A stretch of DNA of 64,000 nt, taken from Zanthoxylum bungeanum. Lineage: Eukaryota; Streptophyta; Magnoliopsida; Sapindales; Rutaceae. The stretch covers positions 29,285 through 93,284 of the forward strand of contig SKCR01041848.1 of assembly GCA_019454045.1 (NCBI GenBank). Reading direction: 5' to 3'. Each line of letters begins with the position of its first letter. The stretch's first letter is position 1. The position numbers and the translations under genes are program-made. The notes under the pieces were generated by a model. The model was not told where the DNA came from. It saw only the letters and a program-made list of their open reading frames with translations, and made no database searches. Positions 33,488-45,028 of the stretch are shown piece by piece.

Positions 33488-36250
33488 ATAGTGTGGTACA
33501 TAATATATATGTATTGATGTTCAGAATCCGCTATGAGCTGGATACTGACTTCAAGCCGAGATTTCTCTGCAAATCGGAAACGGGACGAAAGTCGCTGTTT
33601 CGACCGTAGATACCTAAGTTTAGGAACTACCCTTTGGGTATGTACTTAAATTAGGAACTGTTATAATGTAACTAGTTTGACTAGAGACATTATCTCTATA
33701 TCAGTGTTTAATCCGTTGCGGATAAAACCTTTATATTCTAGAACACTAAAGTGTTTCATTATATAAAGATGATACTGAGATAAATACATTAGATGTAAAT
33801 AATAGAATTTATATTTTGAATATAATAAAATCTCAAACATATAAAAATGACAAATAAATAGCTCAAATTGATTTGATCAATAGAGACTTATTTGTGGCAT
33901 TGTTGTCTAGGACATAATTAAACGAGACTCGTATATCCACACTTTTGAAGAGTGGGTACTAGGACTGATTTGACTATTCAAATAAGGTCTGTGAATCTAG
34001 TTTATTAGGTAAAGTACCTAAAATACTATTTACTTGGTAATAGTATAAGGGCCACCGATCTGTTAGCCTTATTCATGGTGAAGTTAGTGGGCCCATATCT
34101 AGCTAAGCTATATGTGAACATGAATATTTCGTGACCTTAACGGATGTGTTATCACATTATGGTTATGTGTTTCTTTTGAAGAACACAAATCGGAAACTTT
34201 AGAGTTTCGACACGAAATAGAAAAACAGATCGGCTATAGTATTATTCCGCCACGGTAAGACCGTATTGGAAAATACTTAAGCAGTAAGTTTCATATGTAC
34301 ATGAAAGAGTACGGTATTCTTTCAAATGAGGACTCCTCCCGAGACACGTCAGTTAGACGGTGTGTCCGAACTAAAAACCGAATTTTGTTGGACATGATAA
34401 GGTTTATCACGAGTCACTCTGAGCTACTGTTTCCTTCAATAGGATATGTATTAACAGTGCAAAACTTATTTAGAATAAGGTTCCATATAAATCTGTTTGA
34501 CAGATGTCATAAAGGATATGAACAGGGAAGAAACCAGGTTTCTCATTCCTGATAATTTGGGTATGCCAGGCATAACGTTTGGATGATACCAAACTGAAAG
34601 ACCCAAATTGGAACAGTGCCTATATAGGTTATCCTAAGGGAAACCTTGAGTATAGTACTTATAAATCTCACATGAGAACAATATGATTGTTGCTCACCAT
34701 GCGGTTTTCCTGAGAGGAATACCGATATGCAGTGGTCAGTAGGAGGATAGTGATACTCGATGAAAATCGGAGTAATACTGTTCAAGGCACGAAGTCCTTA
34801 ATGGAACACAAATAGTTCATCTATGATGAATCTATACCATTAATCTTCAAATACACAAGAACTTCGTAGATCGGATAGAGTCAGAAAACAACCTAGGGTA
34901 TGGGTTTCTGATCTAACCTCATAAAGATGTCAATCTTATGAAGGTATATCCAACCGACTACGTTTTGAGGAAGTGATACGAGGTATCGACTCCCTATTAT
35001 GGCAAAGTGCCATGAGTCCGAAATGGATTCCATGTATAACAACTATTTTGGATACTAGTTGTTGTACCAAAATGCATTGTGCCTATTGGTACGTAAACGT
35101 CTTCAAGGAAGACATACATGGAAGGCAACATACCAACGTACAAAGCTGGGCTTTAGACGGAAAGGTATCGTTGTCAACATTGTGTTAATAACGGTTCAAC
35201 CTTTTACCTGTTGCCATGGTAAATCCATTTTGAAAATGCTTGTTGATAACTGCGTATTTCATTTATGAAATGTGTCAGATACAGATCAAAATCGCTTTCC
35301 TGAAAAGGAAACCTTTTGGAGGATGTTTACAACATCCTGACGATTTTGTATAACCAACAAACGAGGTTTGCGGTTATTCAACTCCATGTTTGGATTGAAG
35401 CAAGCATAAGGTTCTTGGAACTGTCGTTTGAAAAATCATAATGATTTATGATTTGACTCAAAACGAAATAATTCTTGTGTATATAAGGAGGTTAGTGGGA
35501 GAGGGCACTAAGAATAGAAATTCCCATAAAACAATTGGTGAAAGCTTGCTTTCATGGATATTCTTTCAATAGAAATTCTCCGTAGAATTCTGGGGAGTAA
35601 CAACCTTTATTCAAGGAATAAAGATCTACTGGGATAGATTTGGAGTTGTTAACACTCTCTGGGAAATTGTACATTTAAAATGTACTTGTATTGGTGTCTC
35701 ATACGCTTCGAGCATATGGAGTCACGATCGGGTCAATCCAAGTGATAGTCACTGGATTGAAGTTAAGAACATCTGTTAGTATCTTAGAGAACTAAAGATG
35801 TTGTCTTAAACTATGGAGAAGGAGAACTTGAAGTGACTAGGATCATTGCTGCAAGTTTCCAAACAATTAAATACTACGGTACTATAAAGTTTGAATAACG
35901 GGACATTGAGCTGGAAATATTCCGAGCAAGATAACTGTTGCCGAATAAACAACAAATGCGGATTATTGCTGCAGCTGAGGCAGCAATAGAAGCCATTTGG
36001 ATCGAAAATAAATCTAATTAGATTAGATATAGTTCTTTTAGCAGCTGAGCTAGGCGTCAGCACAGGCTAAGGAATTAAAGGTCTCATCGACGATCCAGAT
36101 ATATACTTCTATATCATCTGATTCGTTCGGATCATACATCGTGGTGATGTGATGATCGTGTAAATCGCGTCAGACGATAATTAAACAAATCCGCTGACGA
36201 AAACCTTTCCTCAGCAATTTGAGCGAACCGTACATAGTTCGGGTGTGGGA
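33488..36250 (+). pseudogene. pol pseudogene of Copia-D
   Basis: The remnants of protease, integrase (about 33960-34560), RT (about 34960-35540) and RNase H (about 35780-36240) are co-linear with Copia-A and Copia-B. Many frameshifts and stops interrupt them. The YVDD region is lost here by a larger deletion: after GTTAGTGGGAG the sequence jumps to ATTCCCATAAAAC at about 35498-35530. Confidence 0.83.
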
Positions 36251-36274
36251 CACTTGAGTGACTGGCTATGTGCC

Positions 36275-36285
36275 AAGTGGGAGAT
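36275..36285 (+). other. Polypurine tract of Copia-D
   Basis: AAGTGGGAGAT directly precedes the TGTTGG of the 3' LTR. Confidence 0.9.
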
Positions 36286-38392
36286 TGTTGGACAAAATGA
36301 CCCATAGCGTCACTATTTGCACAGATCATTGTGTTGTTGTAGCAAATTAACTATGTGACAAGGAAATTGCACTCTCATCATTTGTGATTAGATCACCATA
36401 GATATATAAATGAAGAGAGGTCCCTATGATTAGTTCCTGGACTGAGAATGATATGAGACAGTATCAGTCCCCGAAGGATTAATCATTAAATATCCCTAGC
36501 CGGAGTATTATCGAGACTGGACATCGATAATGCGGAATAGGCTAGTATTGCACTTGTGTGCGTTGTGGAGGGCACAACGGCATAGTTCTCATATATATAA
36601 GTATTGGATACTTATGCAAGTGCGATAGGAGGTCGTGTTTCACCGATGGTACGGGAAACAGCTTCGCTCTGGATAGACCCTTCGGAATCCCATTGGTATT
36701 ATGACTATGTGTCTATGGGAGGCCGAAATCAAGGTAGGTGTGTATAGTCTTAACCTGAGACTTACATCGCTAATACTTACGATAATCGATAGACTTTGGT
36801 CTTGGTGGTACAGGCTTTAACCGGTTCTGCGTACACCACTTCTGGGTTTATCAGAGAGTCGTAGTGTATTGGATGTGATGTCAAGACGGAAGTATCACTC
36901 CAGTCATAGTGGAGATGATGTCACGCAGGATACGGTATTAGTGCTCTTAAGTGTTGCGCGGCCATCGGGATATTATGACAAGGTTATGTATATCCGATTA
37001 TAGAGACTAGTTACCAGACATCCGACATGTGTTTCGTACGGGGCAGACACTTATCCAGCCCCAGGCCTAGCACGTGACTATCCGATACTGGGCCGATATG
37101 CACAATACAATCGTATACTACGCTTGATACAGATCTTAATATTCTTAAATGGATATGTCCGGAGAATTGGAAGACTTGGTGCTTTGCTAGGAGTCGACCT
37201 TGTCTCGTAAATCGGTAAAACGTAGTACTTGGTACGTACGTGATTCGAATACTCCGATGACCGTATTTACTGCCAATATATCCGGGGATCTCATGGGTCG
37301 CTTCCCGATAATCCACCGATGACGCACAACTCGCACTCTTGTATAATCTGGGATTATATAGAAGAGAGAAAATTAATCTAGGATTAATAACGGAGATATT
37401 TTATCTAGGATAAAATATCGTCTAGAGAGAGATAACGATTAATTTGGAATTAATCGATTAAATTAATATATTCGATATATTAAACGAAATTAGATTTCGA
37501 CGTGGAATTAAAATTAGATTTTAATTCGGGCGAACGAATTAATTTAGAATTAATTCGTTAGCGACGTGAATAGTGAATTCGCTAGGCGTAATCATTTAAT
37601 TACGACGCGACGGAAAAATCGTCAATTTGGAATTAACGAACCCGAGCCCGAGTGTGATTGCGAGCGCATTCGTATTTCGAATTCGAGTGCGGCATCGCAA
37701 GTCGCATCAAGCGTCAAATCATTCGTCACATCAAGCGTCAAAACAAATGTCACTTTGAGTGATGTGATTGATTGATGTGATTGATTGATTGAAAGACATG
37801 TCACTTTATTAAAGTTGATATGACTTAAAGTTGATGTGAATAGTGAAAGCTAGTGGAGGGAAAACTTTTGGTTTTTGGCTCCAAAATTCATTTAATTTAT
37901 TAGATGAAATTAAATGGAAATTGATTATTATTTTGGAAAATATATAATCAAAAAGGCTTTACACTTTTTAGAACAAGTCAACACATTTCTATCTCTCTCT
38001 CATTTTTTTCTTCTCTTCTTCTCACGCCCAATACCATTTTTCTTCACTGGTTTTGAACCAGAAATGGCGTGAACAAAGGGAAGCAAGAGTTGCGTTTTCA
38101 TGGTGATAACCGCAAGTGCTAGCACACTACGAGTCTTGCGAAGGTGGTAGGGAGGTTCGCCCATGAGCCGGGATCCGTTAGACGAGGCTTGGAGCTCCGT
38201 TTTCTCAGCTCAAATCTGAAAATTGGAGGCAGTGGACTGCACAGCTTGGGCGTCCTTGGCAGTGAGTTTTTGGGCTTGATTCGTCTCCAAATCGACTCAA
38301 CCGATCGATGTGAGTATTCTGCTATCTCCGTTGGTCTATTCACGCATGTTTTCATTGCTTGTTTGATCTTGGGACCTAGATTAAAACCAACA
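36286..38392 (+). repeat. 3' LTR of Copia-D
   Basis: This 2,107-bp LTR with TG...CA ends belongs to the Copia-B subfamily. It carries the same chain of short inverted repeats at about 37340-37645. Directly after CAACA the Tat RT coding sequence continues. Confidence 0.92.
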
Positions 38393-38393
38393 G

Positions 38394-40889
38394 CGGCTTA
38401 ATCCCAAGAAATGTGTGTTTGGGGTGACATCAGGGAAATTGCTTGGTCATACAGTAGGAATGGGCGGAATAGAGGTAGACTCCGAAAAGATCAAGGCAAT
38501 CACAGAAATGCCTGCACCGAGGACAGAAAAAGAAGTCAGAGCATTCTTGGGGAAGATTCAGTACATCAGTCGGTTCATTGCCAAGTTGACATTAGTATGT
38601 GAGTCTATCTTCAAACTGTTGAGAAAAGATCAGCCAGTGAGATGGAATGAACAGTGTCAGACAGCCTTCGACAAAATCAGAGAGTATTTGGTAAAGCCTC
38701 CTGTATTGAAACCTCCGAGACCGGGCAGACCTTTGATATTGTATTTGGCTATAGAATCAGAAGCACCGGGGGCAATGATGGTACAGGCTGATGAGACAGG
38801 GGTAGAACATGCAGTTTACTATCTGAGTAAGAAGATGCTCCCGTATGAGGCTCGGTATCAAGAAGTTGAGAAGATCTGTCTTGCAGTAGTATGGGCTTCC
38901 AGAAAATTGCGGCATTATTTCCAGTCATACAAGATCCAGATAGTGGCCAAGGAAAATCCTCTGAAATATCTTCATTCGGTGCCTTCGCTAGTGGGAAATT
39001 TGGGCAGATGGTTGGTATTGCTGACAGAGTTTAACATTGAATATCTCACCTCCAAAGTGATCAAAGGGCGAGCAGTAGCAGAGTTTCTGGCAATGAAACC
39101 TGTTGAGGGGGATCAGTATAAGTTTGAATTTCCAAATGAAGAGATCCAAGCAATAACAGTTCAGAGATGGAAGATGTATTTCGACGGAGCAGTGAATTAC
39201 AAGGGAGCTGGAATTGGAATCGTGATAGTGACCCCCAAAGGGGAGACTTTGCCTTTGGCCAAGAGGTTGACATTCAGAGTGACTAATAACATGGCCGAGT
39301 ATGAAGCATGTGCTTTTGGTTTGACAGCATTGATAGCCTTGAAGGCCGGGAGTGTGGAAGTCTACGGAGATTCTATGTTGGTAGTCCAGCAGATGCGAGG
39401 AGAATGGGAATTGAAATAAGAACGGTTGAAACCTTACCTTTTTCACCTCAGAAAGTTGGCACAGGTTATCCCCGAGTGTAAGTTTCAGCATTTACCGAGA
39501 GAATAGAATCAGATGGCAGATGCATTGGCTACACTTGCAGCAACCTGGGAAAATCCAGAAAAGTTAGTGATGAGACCGTTGATACTGACAACAGCGAGCA
39601 GACCTGTTTATGAGATAGAAAGAATTCTGGGAGTTGAGGTCGACGACGGTAAACCTTGGTATTATGACATTCAGAGGCATCTGGAACATGGTGAACTCCT
39701 GGAAGGGGCAGGCAGAAAAGAAAGAATAGCCAGTCAGAAGTTGGCTTCCCAGTATGTGATTTTGAAAGGGGAACTGTACAAGAGGCAGGCAAACAGTATC
39801 CAGTTGAAGTGTTTGAGAAAAGAAGAAGCTCAGCATGTAATGGAAGAAATACACGCCGGGGTATGTGGTCCGCACATGAACGGGTTGAATCTGTCCCGCA
39901 AGATAGTGAGACAAGGTTTTTATTGGTCAACCATGGAAACAGATTGCGCGAAGATGGTGAAGCACTGTCATGACTGTCAAGCACATGGTAATTTGAATCA
40001 CTTACCGCACACAGAGTTACACGGGCTGTCAGAGCCGTGGCCTTTCTCAGCATGGGGAATTGATATGATTGGAGAAGTTCGGTCGAATGCGTCAAATGGG
40101 CATCGCTTCATAGTAGTGGCAGTAGATTACTTCTCGAAGTGGGTAGAAGCCGAATAATTTCGTAATGTTACAGCAAAGCAGATGGCAAAGTTTATAGCTC
40201 GGAACCTCATTTGTCGGTATGGTATGCCGCATCATGTAGTGACAGACAACGGGGTCCAGTTTCAAGGAGAGACGAATGCAATGTTACAGAGGTACGGGAT
40301 AGGCCACCACAAGTCATCACCGTACAGGCCGCAGGCAAATGGGGCAGTTGAGGCAGCCAACAAGACTATAAAGACAATTTTAGCCAAGATGACAGAAAAT
40401 TACAGGGATTGGGCCGAGAAACTACCATATGCTCTGTGGGGGTACAGAACATCAGTAAGGACAGCAACAGGGGCCATACCTTACTCTTTGGTCTATGGAA
40501 TGGAAGCAGTATTGCCGGTAGAAGTGGAGATATAGTCTATGAGGGTATTAACAGAGGCAGAATTACCGGAACAGGATTGGGCCGCACAGAGGTTTGATTA
40601 GTTAGTACTATTGGATGAGAAGAGAACGAAGTCTTTGTATCACATGCAGTTGTATCAGAAGAGACTAGCCCGGGCATTCAACAAGAAAGTACGTCCCACC
40701 AAGATCAGAAAGGGTGATTTGGTACTTAAGCAGTCGAGGCCGTCGACGACAGATCCGAGAGGAAAATTCAGACCAAACTGGTAAGGACCTTACATAGTGC
40801 AGAAGGTAATGGGAAATGGAGCAGTGAAGCTATCAGACTTGGAAGGGAACGAGTTCACTGAGCCGATCAACGTAGACAGATTAAAGTAA
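38394..40889 (+). pseudogene. Tat-plus pol: RT end, RNase H, second RNase H, integrase
   Basis: One continuous frame of 832 codons has no frameshift but six premature stops (39417, 39504, 40155, 40533, 40599, 40782). In order it holds the RT C-terminus (RLNPKKCVFGV), RNase H (38680-39040), the second Tat-type RNase H (39165-39540; acidic residues in YFDGAVN, AEYEAC, YGDSM and MADALA), the integrase HHCC finger (39850-40000), and the DDE core: D in WGIDMIGE, D in VTDNGVQF, E in NGAVEAAN. The C-terminal module ends FTEPINVDRLK. The order and second RNase H are diagnostic of the Tat clade. Protease and most of RT are missing upstream, so it is non-functional. Confidence 0.92.
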
Positions 40890-41661
40890 TACTTTGCCTG
40901 AGGGAGAGAATACCGAGCAGTCACTACGGGAATTGGCAGAAGACCTAACCCAACGAATCAGAAAATCATTCATGCATACACGTAACATTGCATTCTATTT
41001 GTGTTTGTTTTTTTTTTTGTGTTCGCAGGTTCGAAGAAAGGAGAAAGAGGCAGAAATGAGCCAAGCAGCGTCAACGTAATTTCAGTCTTTGGGGATGAGT
41101 CCCAAAGGGGCGAGGCCCATATCATGTCGGCTTGTGGGCGAGGCCCATATCAGCTTGAGGGCGAAGCCCCGTTGTCAGTTGTAGTTCCGGGTCGAGGTGC
41201 CCAGGGTCGAGGTGCCCACTACATCATCAATTCGAGGGCGAGGTCCCTATTGTCAGCGGTGTTGGGTCGAGGTGCCCAGGGTCGAGGTGCCCCCGTTGCC
41301 AGTTGTAGTTCCGGGTCGAGGTGCCCACTACATCATCAGTTTGAGGGCGAGGTCCCTATTGTCAGCGGTGTTGGGTCGAGGTGCCTAGGGTCGAGGTACC
41401 CCCGTTGTCAGTTGTAGTTCCAAGTTGAGGTGTTCAGGGTCGAGGTGCCCACTACATCATCAGTTCGAGGGCGAGGCCCAGGGTTGAGGTGCCCCCATTG
41501 TCGGTTGCAGTTATTGGGATGCGTCCCAGGATTGAGGTCCACTTGCAGCACCAACTCAGCTCGAGGCATCAGACGAGCCAGGTAAGTGAAATGCATTGCA
41601 TAACTTTGATAGGATTGTTCAAAGTCACACACTGCACAAGTCCCATCAAAGTGGGGGCGAC
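40890..41661 (+). other. Tat-plus 3' untranslated region with tandem repeats and polypurine tract
   Basis: It holds the sequence between the pol stop and the 3' LTR. A GTCGAGGTGCCC-based tandem array occupies 41130-41560, and the polypurine tract AAAGTGGGGGCGAC lies at 41648-41661. The 138-codon frame at 41001-41417 is a by-product of the repeats. Variable tandem repeats at this place are a known trait of Tat/Ogre elements. Confidence 0.75.
41130..41560. repeat. GTCGAGGTGCCC tandem repeat array
   Basis: A higher-order unit of about 110-122 bp starts at CAGTTGTAGTTCC near 41177, 41299 and 41409. Within it the 12-bp word GTCGAGGTGCCC occurs one to three times and GAGGGCGAGG once. Units differ by insertion or loss of one GTCGAGGTGCCCAGG module. 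Confidence 0.88.
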
Positions 41662-43313
41662 TATAGGCATTGCATTTTCGCATGTGAAACCCGATGATGA
41701 GTCTCAGTTGGAGGCACTACCTTTTTAGCTAAGGATATTGCGGGAAACGGAGGTCGGAAGGGGAAATCCGAAATAAGTACGTCATCAAGTTTATTTCACA
41801 AGCTCACTGTCTTCGTTAGTGCTGCGTTCGTTACTTCGTTCGAACGTTAGGCAGAGTGTGGACGTTTGTGTGCCGTTCGAAATGGCGTTCGAACGGCGTC
41901 GGTGTTTCTGGTTTTGCTGCTACCTCGCACCCTAGCCCAATTAGCTCCCCAAAGCCCATAAAACACATCTCAATTTAATTAAATTAAACATTAAATATTA
42001 AATAAAATATCTAAACCATTTACCAATTAAATAAAACACAAAATATAATCATACCTAATGAAGATAAATCAAATATATTAACTTCCTAACTAAACAAATC
42101 ACATATTAAATTAAAAAGATGTCATGCCTAATTAAAATCAATCATAACCAATTAAATATTTTGACTTCCTAATCTAGCCAAGATTTGTCCCCCCTCAATC
42201 TTTGACTTTCCTTGCTCAACACCAAATCAAATCCTCATTTTAATGCCAAATCCCTTCCTTGTGAGACAAGGTGAAGCCCTAACCCTTCTCTATATAAACC
42301 ACACCTCTCCAAGGCATTCAGACTCCTAGTTCACGCCCCTCACAAAAAAAAAAGAGAAGAATTTCCAACCCCCTCTCAAAACTCTCCATTCACGCCAATC
42401 ACAAGAATAAGTAACAAAAAAATATTCTTTTCATCTCCTCCATTCCATAGCCGAACACATCACCCTCTTTAACCCCTCCATAACCGAAAATAACAAGCCT
42501 TTATATCTTCCTAAAGCCACCGAAACCAACCCTATACATCAGCCCTCCATCACCGAAAATTATAACCAAAAACCGAACTGCAGTGAATATAAAACTGCAC
42601 TGTTTTACACGCCAAAACATCAGTAATTTAACCCCTAAAACAGCAGTAAAACACACTTAAAACATTCCCTAAAAACCTTAAAGTAATAACATAAAAACTG
42701 CATACATAATTCTTAAAATAAATCACACAAGACTACACTAAAAACCCACAAAAAAACTCGGAACAGTCCGCTGAAACGTCAAAACAGGTGACCTGAACAG
42801 TGAGCAGCAAAACAGAGGCCGAACAGTAGCAGAACGGAGTCTAAACTGCAAGCAAAACAGTAAAGCAGTGAGCTAGGACGCTAAACCAGTGAACCGGAGA
42901 AGTTGAGGAGATGTACCCTTCCGACGTCCGTGAAACGCAAGCCTGAAAGTTGGCAAAAAGGTTAGACCTGAGGGTATCTTTCACACTCGTTTTTTTGTAT
43001 TATTTATTAAATATTACTTGCATGATTGTCATGTTGAAATGCATATTGTGGCCGTTGAGTAGATAAATATGCATGAATTATGAGATGTTGTATGTTGTGG
43101 CTGTAGAATAAAATGAGAGATGTGTCAACTCTCGCGGTATATCGAATGGAAACCCGGACATAAATTTCATAGCCGATTCCGAATGGACGGTAATATGATC
43201 TGTACTCGGGACACAACTCCACGTACCGCTTGAGTAAACGACACCCTCTTTTGTTTTGTGTTGCTTTGGTTTATTTATTTTTCGTCACTTGAATTCTGTA
43301 TGTTGCTTATTTA

Positions 43314-44115
43314 TGCATGATTCAATCGAGCGCATGGGCTTAGTAAGTGGAATGAAAGATCCCCTATGGGGAGGGGTTAAAGCCCTTACCACGATGCTTT
43401 GTCGCGCCGGTTGATGTGTGTTCGGTGGATGTAAGATGTGTTCAATCGGGCATACTTAGTTTGATATGATTGTCTTTATCTTTTTATGCATGGTTCAATC
43501 AAGCAAATGGGCGTAGTAAGTGGAATAAAATATCCCTTATGGGGAGGGGTTAAAGCCCTTTACCACGATGCTTGCCACGCCGGTTGATGTGTGTTCGGTT
43601 GGATGTAGATGTGTTCAATCGGGCATACTTAGTTTGACATGATTGTCTTTATATTGTATGCATGATGCGATCGAGCGCATGGGCTTAGCAAGTGGAATGA
43701 AAGATCCTCTATGGGGAGGGGTTAAGTTAAAGCCTTTACCACGATGCTTTGCCGCGCGGTTGATGTGTGTTCGATTGAATGCAAGATACGTTCAATCGGA
43801 CATACCAAGTTTGATGTTATCGCTTTTAATTCTTGACATGCATGATTCAATCGAGCGCATGGGATTAGTAAGTGGAATGAAAGATCCCCTATGGGGAGGG
43901 GTTAAAGCCCTTTACCACGATGCTTTGCCGCGCCGGTTGAGTGTGTGTGTTCGGTTGGATGTAAGATGTGTTCAATCGAGCATACTTGGTTTGATATGAT
44001 TGTCTTTATGTTTGCATGCATGATGTGATCGAGCGCATGGGCTTAGCAAGTGGAATGAAAGATCCCCTAAGGGGAGGGGTTAAAGCCCTTTACCACGACG
44101 CTTTGCCGCGCCTCG
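43314..44115. repeat. Five-unit ~175-bp tandem array in Tat LTR
   Basis: Units start TGCATG at 43314, 43486, 43659, 43839 and 44017 (spacing 172, 173, 180, 178). Each contains CGAGCGCATGGG, TAAGTGGAATGAAA-like, GATCCCCTATGGGGAGGGG (with an imperfect palindrome), GTTAAAGCCCTTTACCACGA and GTTGATGTGTGTTCG. The period is near a nucleosomal repeat length and resembles a young satellite seed. Confidence 0.9.
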
Positions 44116-44159
44116 CATTGTACTATTCGCCATTTATGTATTGCGTCCCATTTCATGCA

Positions 44160-44440
44160 TCAGGTCTGTTCTCGTTCGCACGCGTTTACGAACACAACTC
44201 GAACGCGCAAGCATTTTGCCTTATCATGCATCAGGTCTCATTTCCGTTCGAACGCGTTCACGAACGCCATACGAACGCGAGTATTCTGTTTCATTTCTGT
44301 TCGAACGCGTTCACAAACGCCATACGAACGTGAGCATTCTGTTTCATTTCCATTCGAACGTGTTTACGAACGCTACTCGAACGAGAACCTTCTGTTTACC
44401 ATTCGAACGCGTATACGAACGCTGAACGAACTCCCACGGT
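44160..44440. repeat. Four to five ~55-60-bp units with CGTTCGAACG cores
   Basis: Units repeat the pattern GTTCGAACGCGTTCACGAAC, then CGAACGCGAG-like and CATTCTGTTTCATT-like blocks. The word CGTTCGAACG and its relatives are palindromic, and related words occur near the LTR start at 41820-41890. Confidence 0.85.
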
Positions 44441-45028
44441 AAACAGATCCTCTTGCATCACATTACGACATGTCCATCTTAGCACATAGTTACCCCTTTT
44501 TTACGTTATGCATTGGTATTACCTCTCTAGTTGTCTATTTCTGTTATGCGCTTAAATATCTTTTCTTAATATGCATGCTAGTAAGAATGCTATATGTTTG
44601 CGCTTTTGTGTCAACCAATGTGTTCATTAACTTGTATGCTTGCCGGATGATAATCTTTATGTATGCAAATTGAGACATAGATTACATGCAAATAGGCTGT
44701 ATGCAAATTCGAATATGTGTTACATATAAATTTAGATGAACTTGTTGATGTATGTATGTGGATGTAGAAGCATGATATTCTTAGAAATAAGTATTACTTA
44801 AGCCTGATTGAATTATCATATAATCCTTTCATTACAAGTGGCATAAGTAAAGGACCATTCCGAACCCAATGGTTTGAGGTCTTCCCTTGCGAGGGGGTGA
44901 GTGCGGCCTTAAATCTTTGTCCCGGTTCACACCGGGTGCGACTCCATTATTCTCCGGTTTAGTCCCCCGTGGCTACTCCGTACTCCGACCGGGCCGCGAG
45001 CCCGGGACAGCATGTGTCGCCCAGTTTC

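Larger units (their letters stand above)
33488..38392 (+). mobile_element. Copia-D: 5'-truncated Copia element inside Tat-plus
   Basis: It begins abruptly at a point equivalent to about 5177 of Copia-A and 17298 of Copia-B. It has no 5' LTR, primer-binding site, leader or gag. The pol remnants, polypurine tract and complete 3' LTR are present, and Tat pol resumes exactly at 38393. The simplest explanation is insertion of a full Copia into Tat RT, followed by a single deletion removing the Tat gag-to-RT region together with the Copia 5' half. Confidence 0.88.
30127..45028 (+). mobile_element. Tat-plus: Ty3/Gypsy Tat-lineage retrotransposon, interrupted
   Basis: Its parts are the 5' LTR (30127-32086), primer-binding site, leader, gag start (33040-33487), a replaced centre (Copia-D), pol from the end of RT to integrase (38394-40889), a repeat-rich 3' region, polypurine tract and 3' LTR (41662-about 45028). 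The second RNase H between the first one and integrase marks the Tat clade. The gag C-terminus, protease and most of RT are missing. Flanking bases 30122-30126 (AGTAC) would be the target duplication; the far side is hidden by Copia-E. The 5' and 3' LTRs differ strongly in the middle, so the halves may come from different subfamilies. Confidence 0.85.
41662..45028 (+). repeat. 3' LTR of Tat-plus (expanded)
   Basis: It starts TATAGGCATTGC (TG changed to TA) after the polypurine tract. Its first about 100 bp and last about 200 bp match the Tat 5' LTRs at 30127 and 22652. It is about 3.4 kb, against 2.0-2.1 kb for those. It carries the 43110-43240 block found in Tat-minus but not in the Tat-plus 5' LTR, and two tandem arrays. 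The end is uncertain: TGGTTCCCACACTAGG at 45029 resembles both a Tat primer-binding site and the altered tip of Copia-E. Confidence 0.75.

Noticed and set aside
39529..40095. 188-codon open frame on the minus strand
   Set aside because: It lies opposite the Tat integrase and RNase H coding frame, has no recognisable domain, and is a shadow of the codon use of pol. The same applies to 38988-39491 and 39564-39914.
41001..41417. 138-codon glycine/arginine-rich frame
   Set aside because: It is produced by translation through the GTCGAGGTGCCC tandem repeats of the Tat 3' region.
43314..44115. CRISPR-like array
   Set aside because: The units are contiguous 172-180-bp tandem repeats without unique spacers, in a plant retrotransposon LTR.
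43643..44425. Plus-strand frames of 94-118 codons
   Set aside because: They read through the two tandem arrays in the Tat 3' LTR; the repeated peptides only mirror the DNA repeats.
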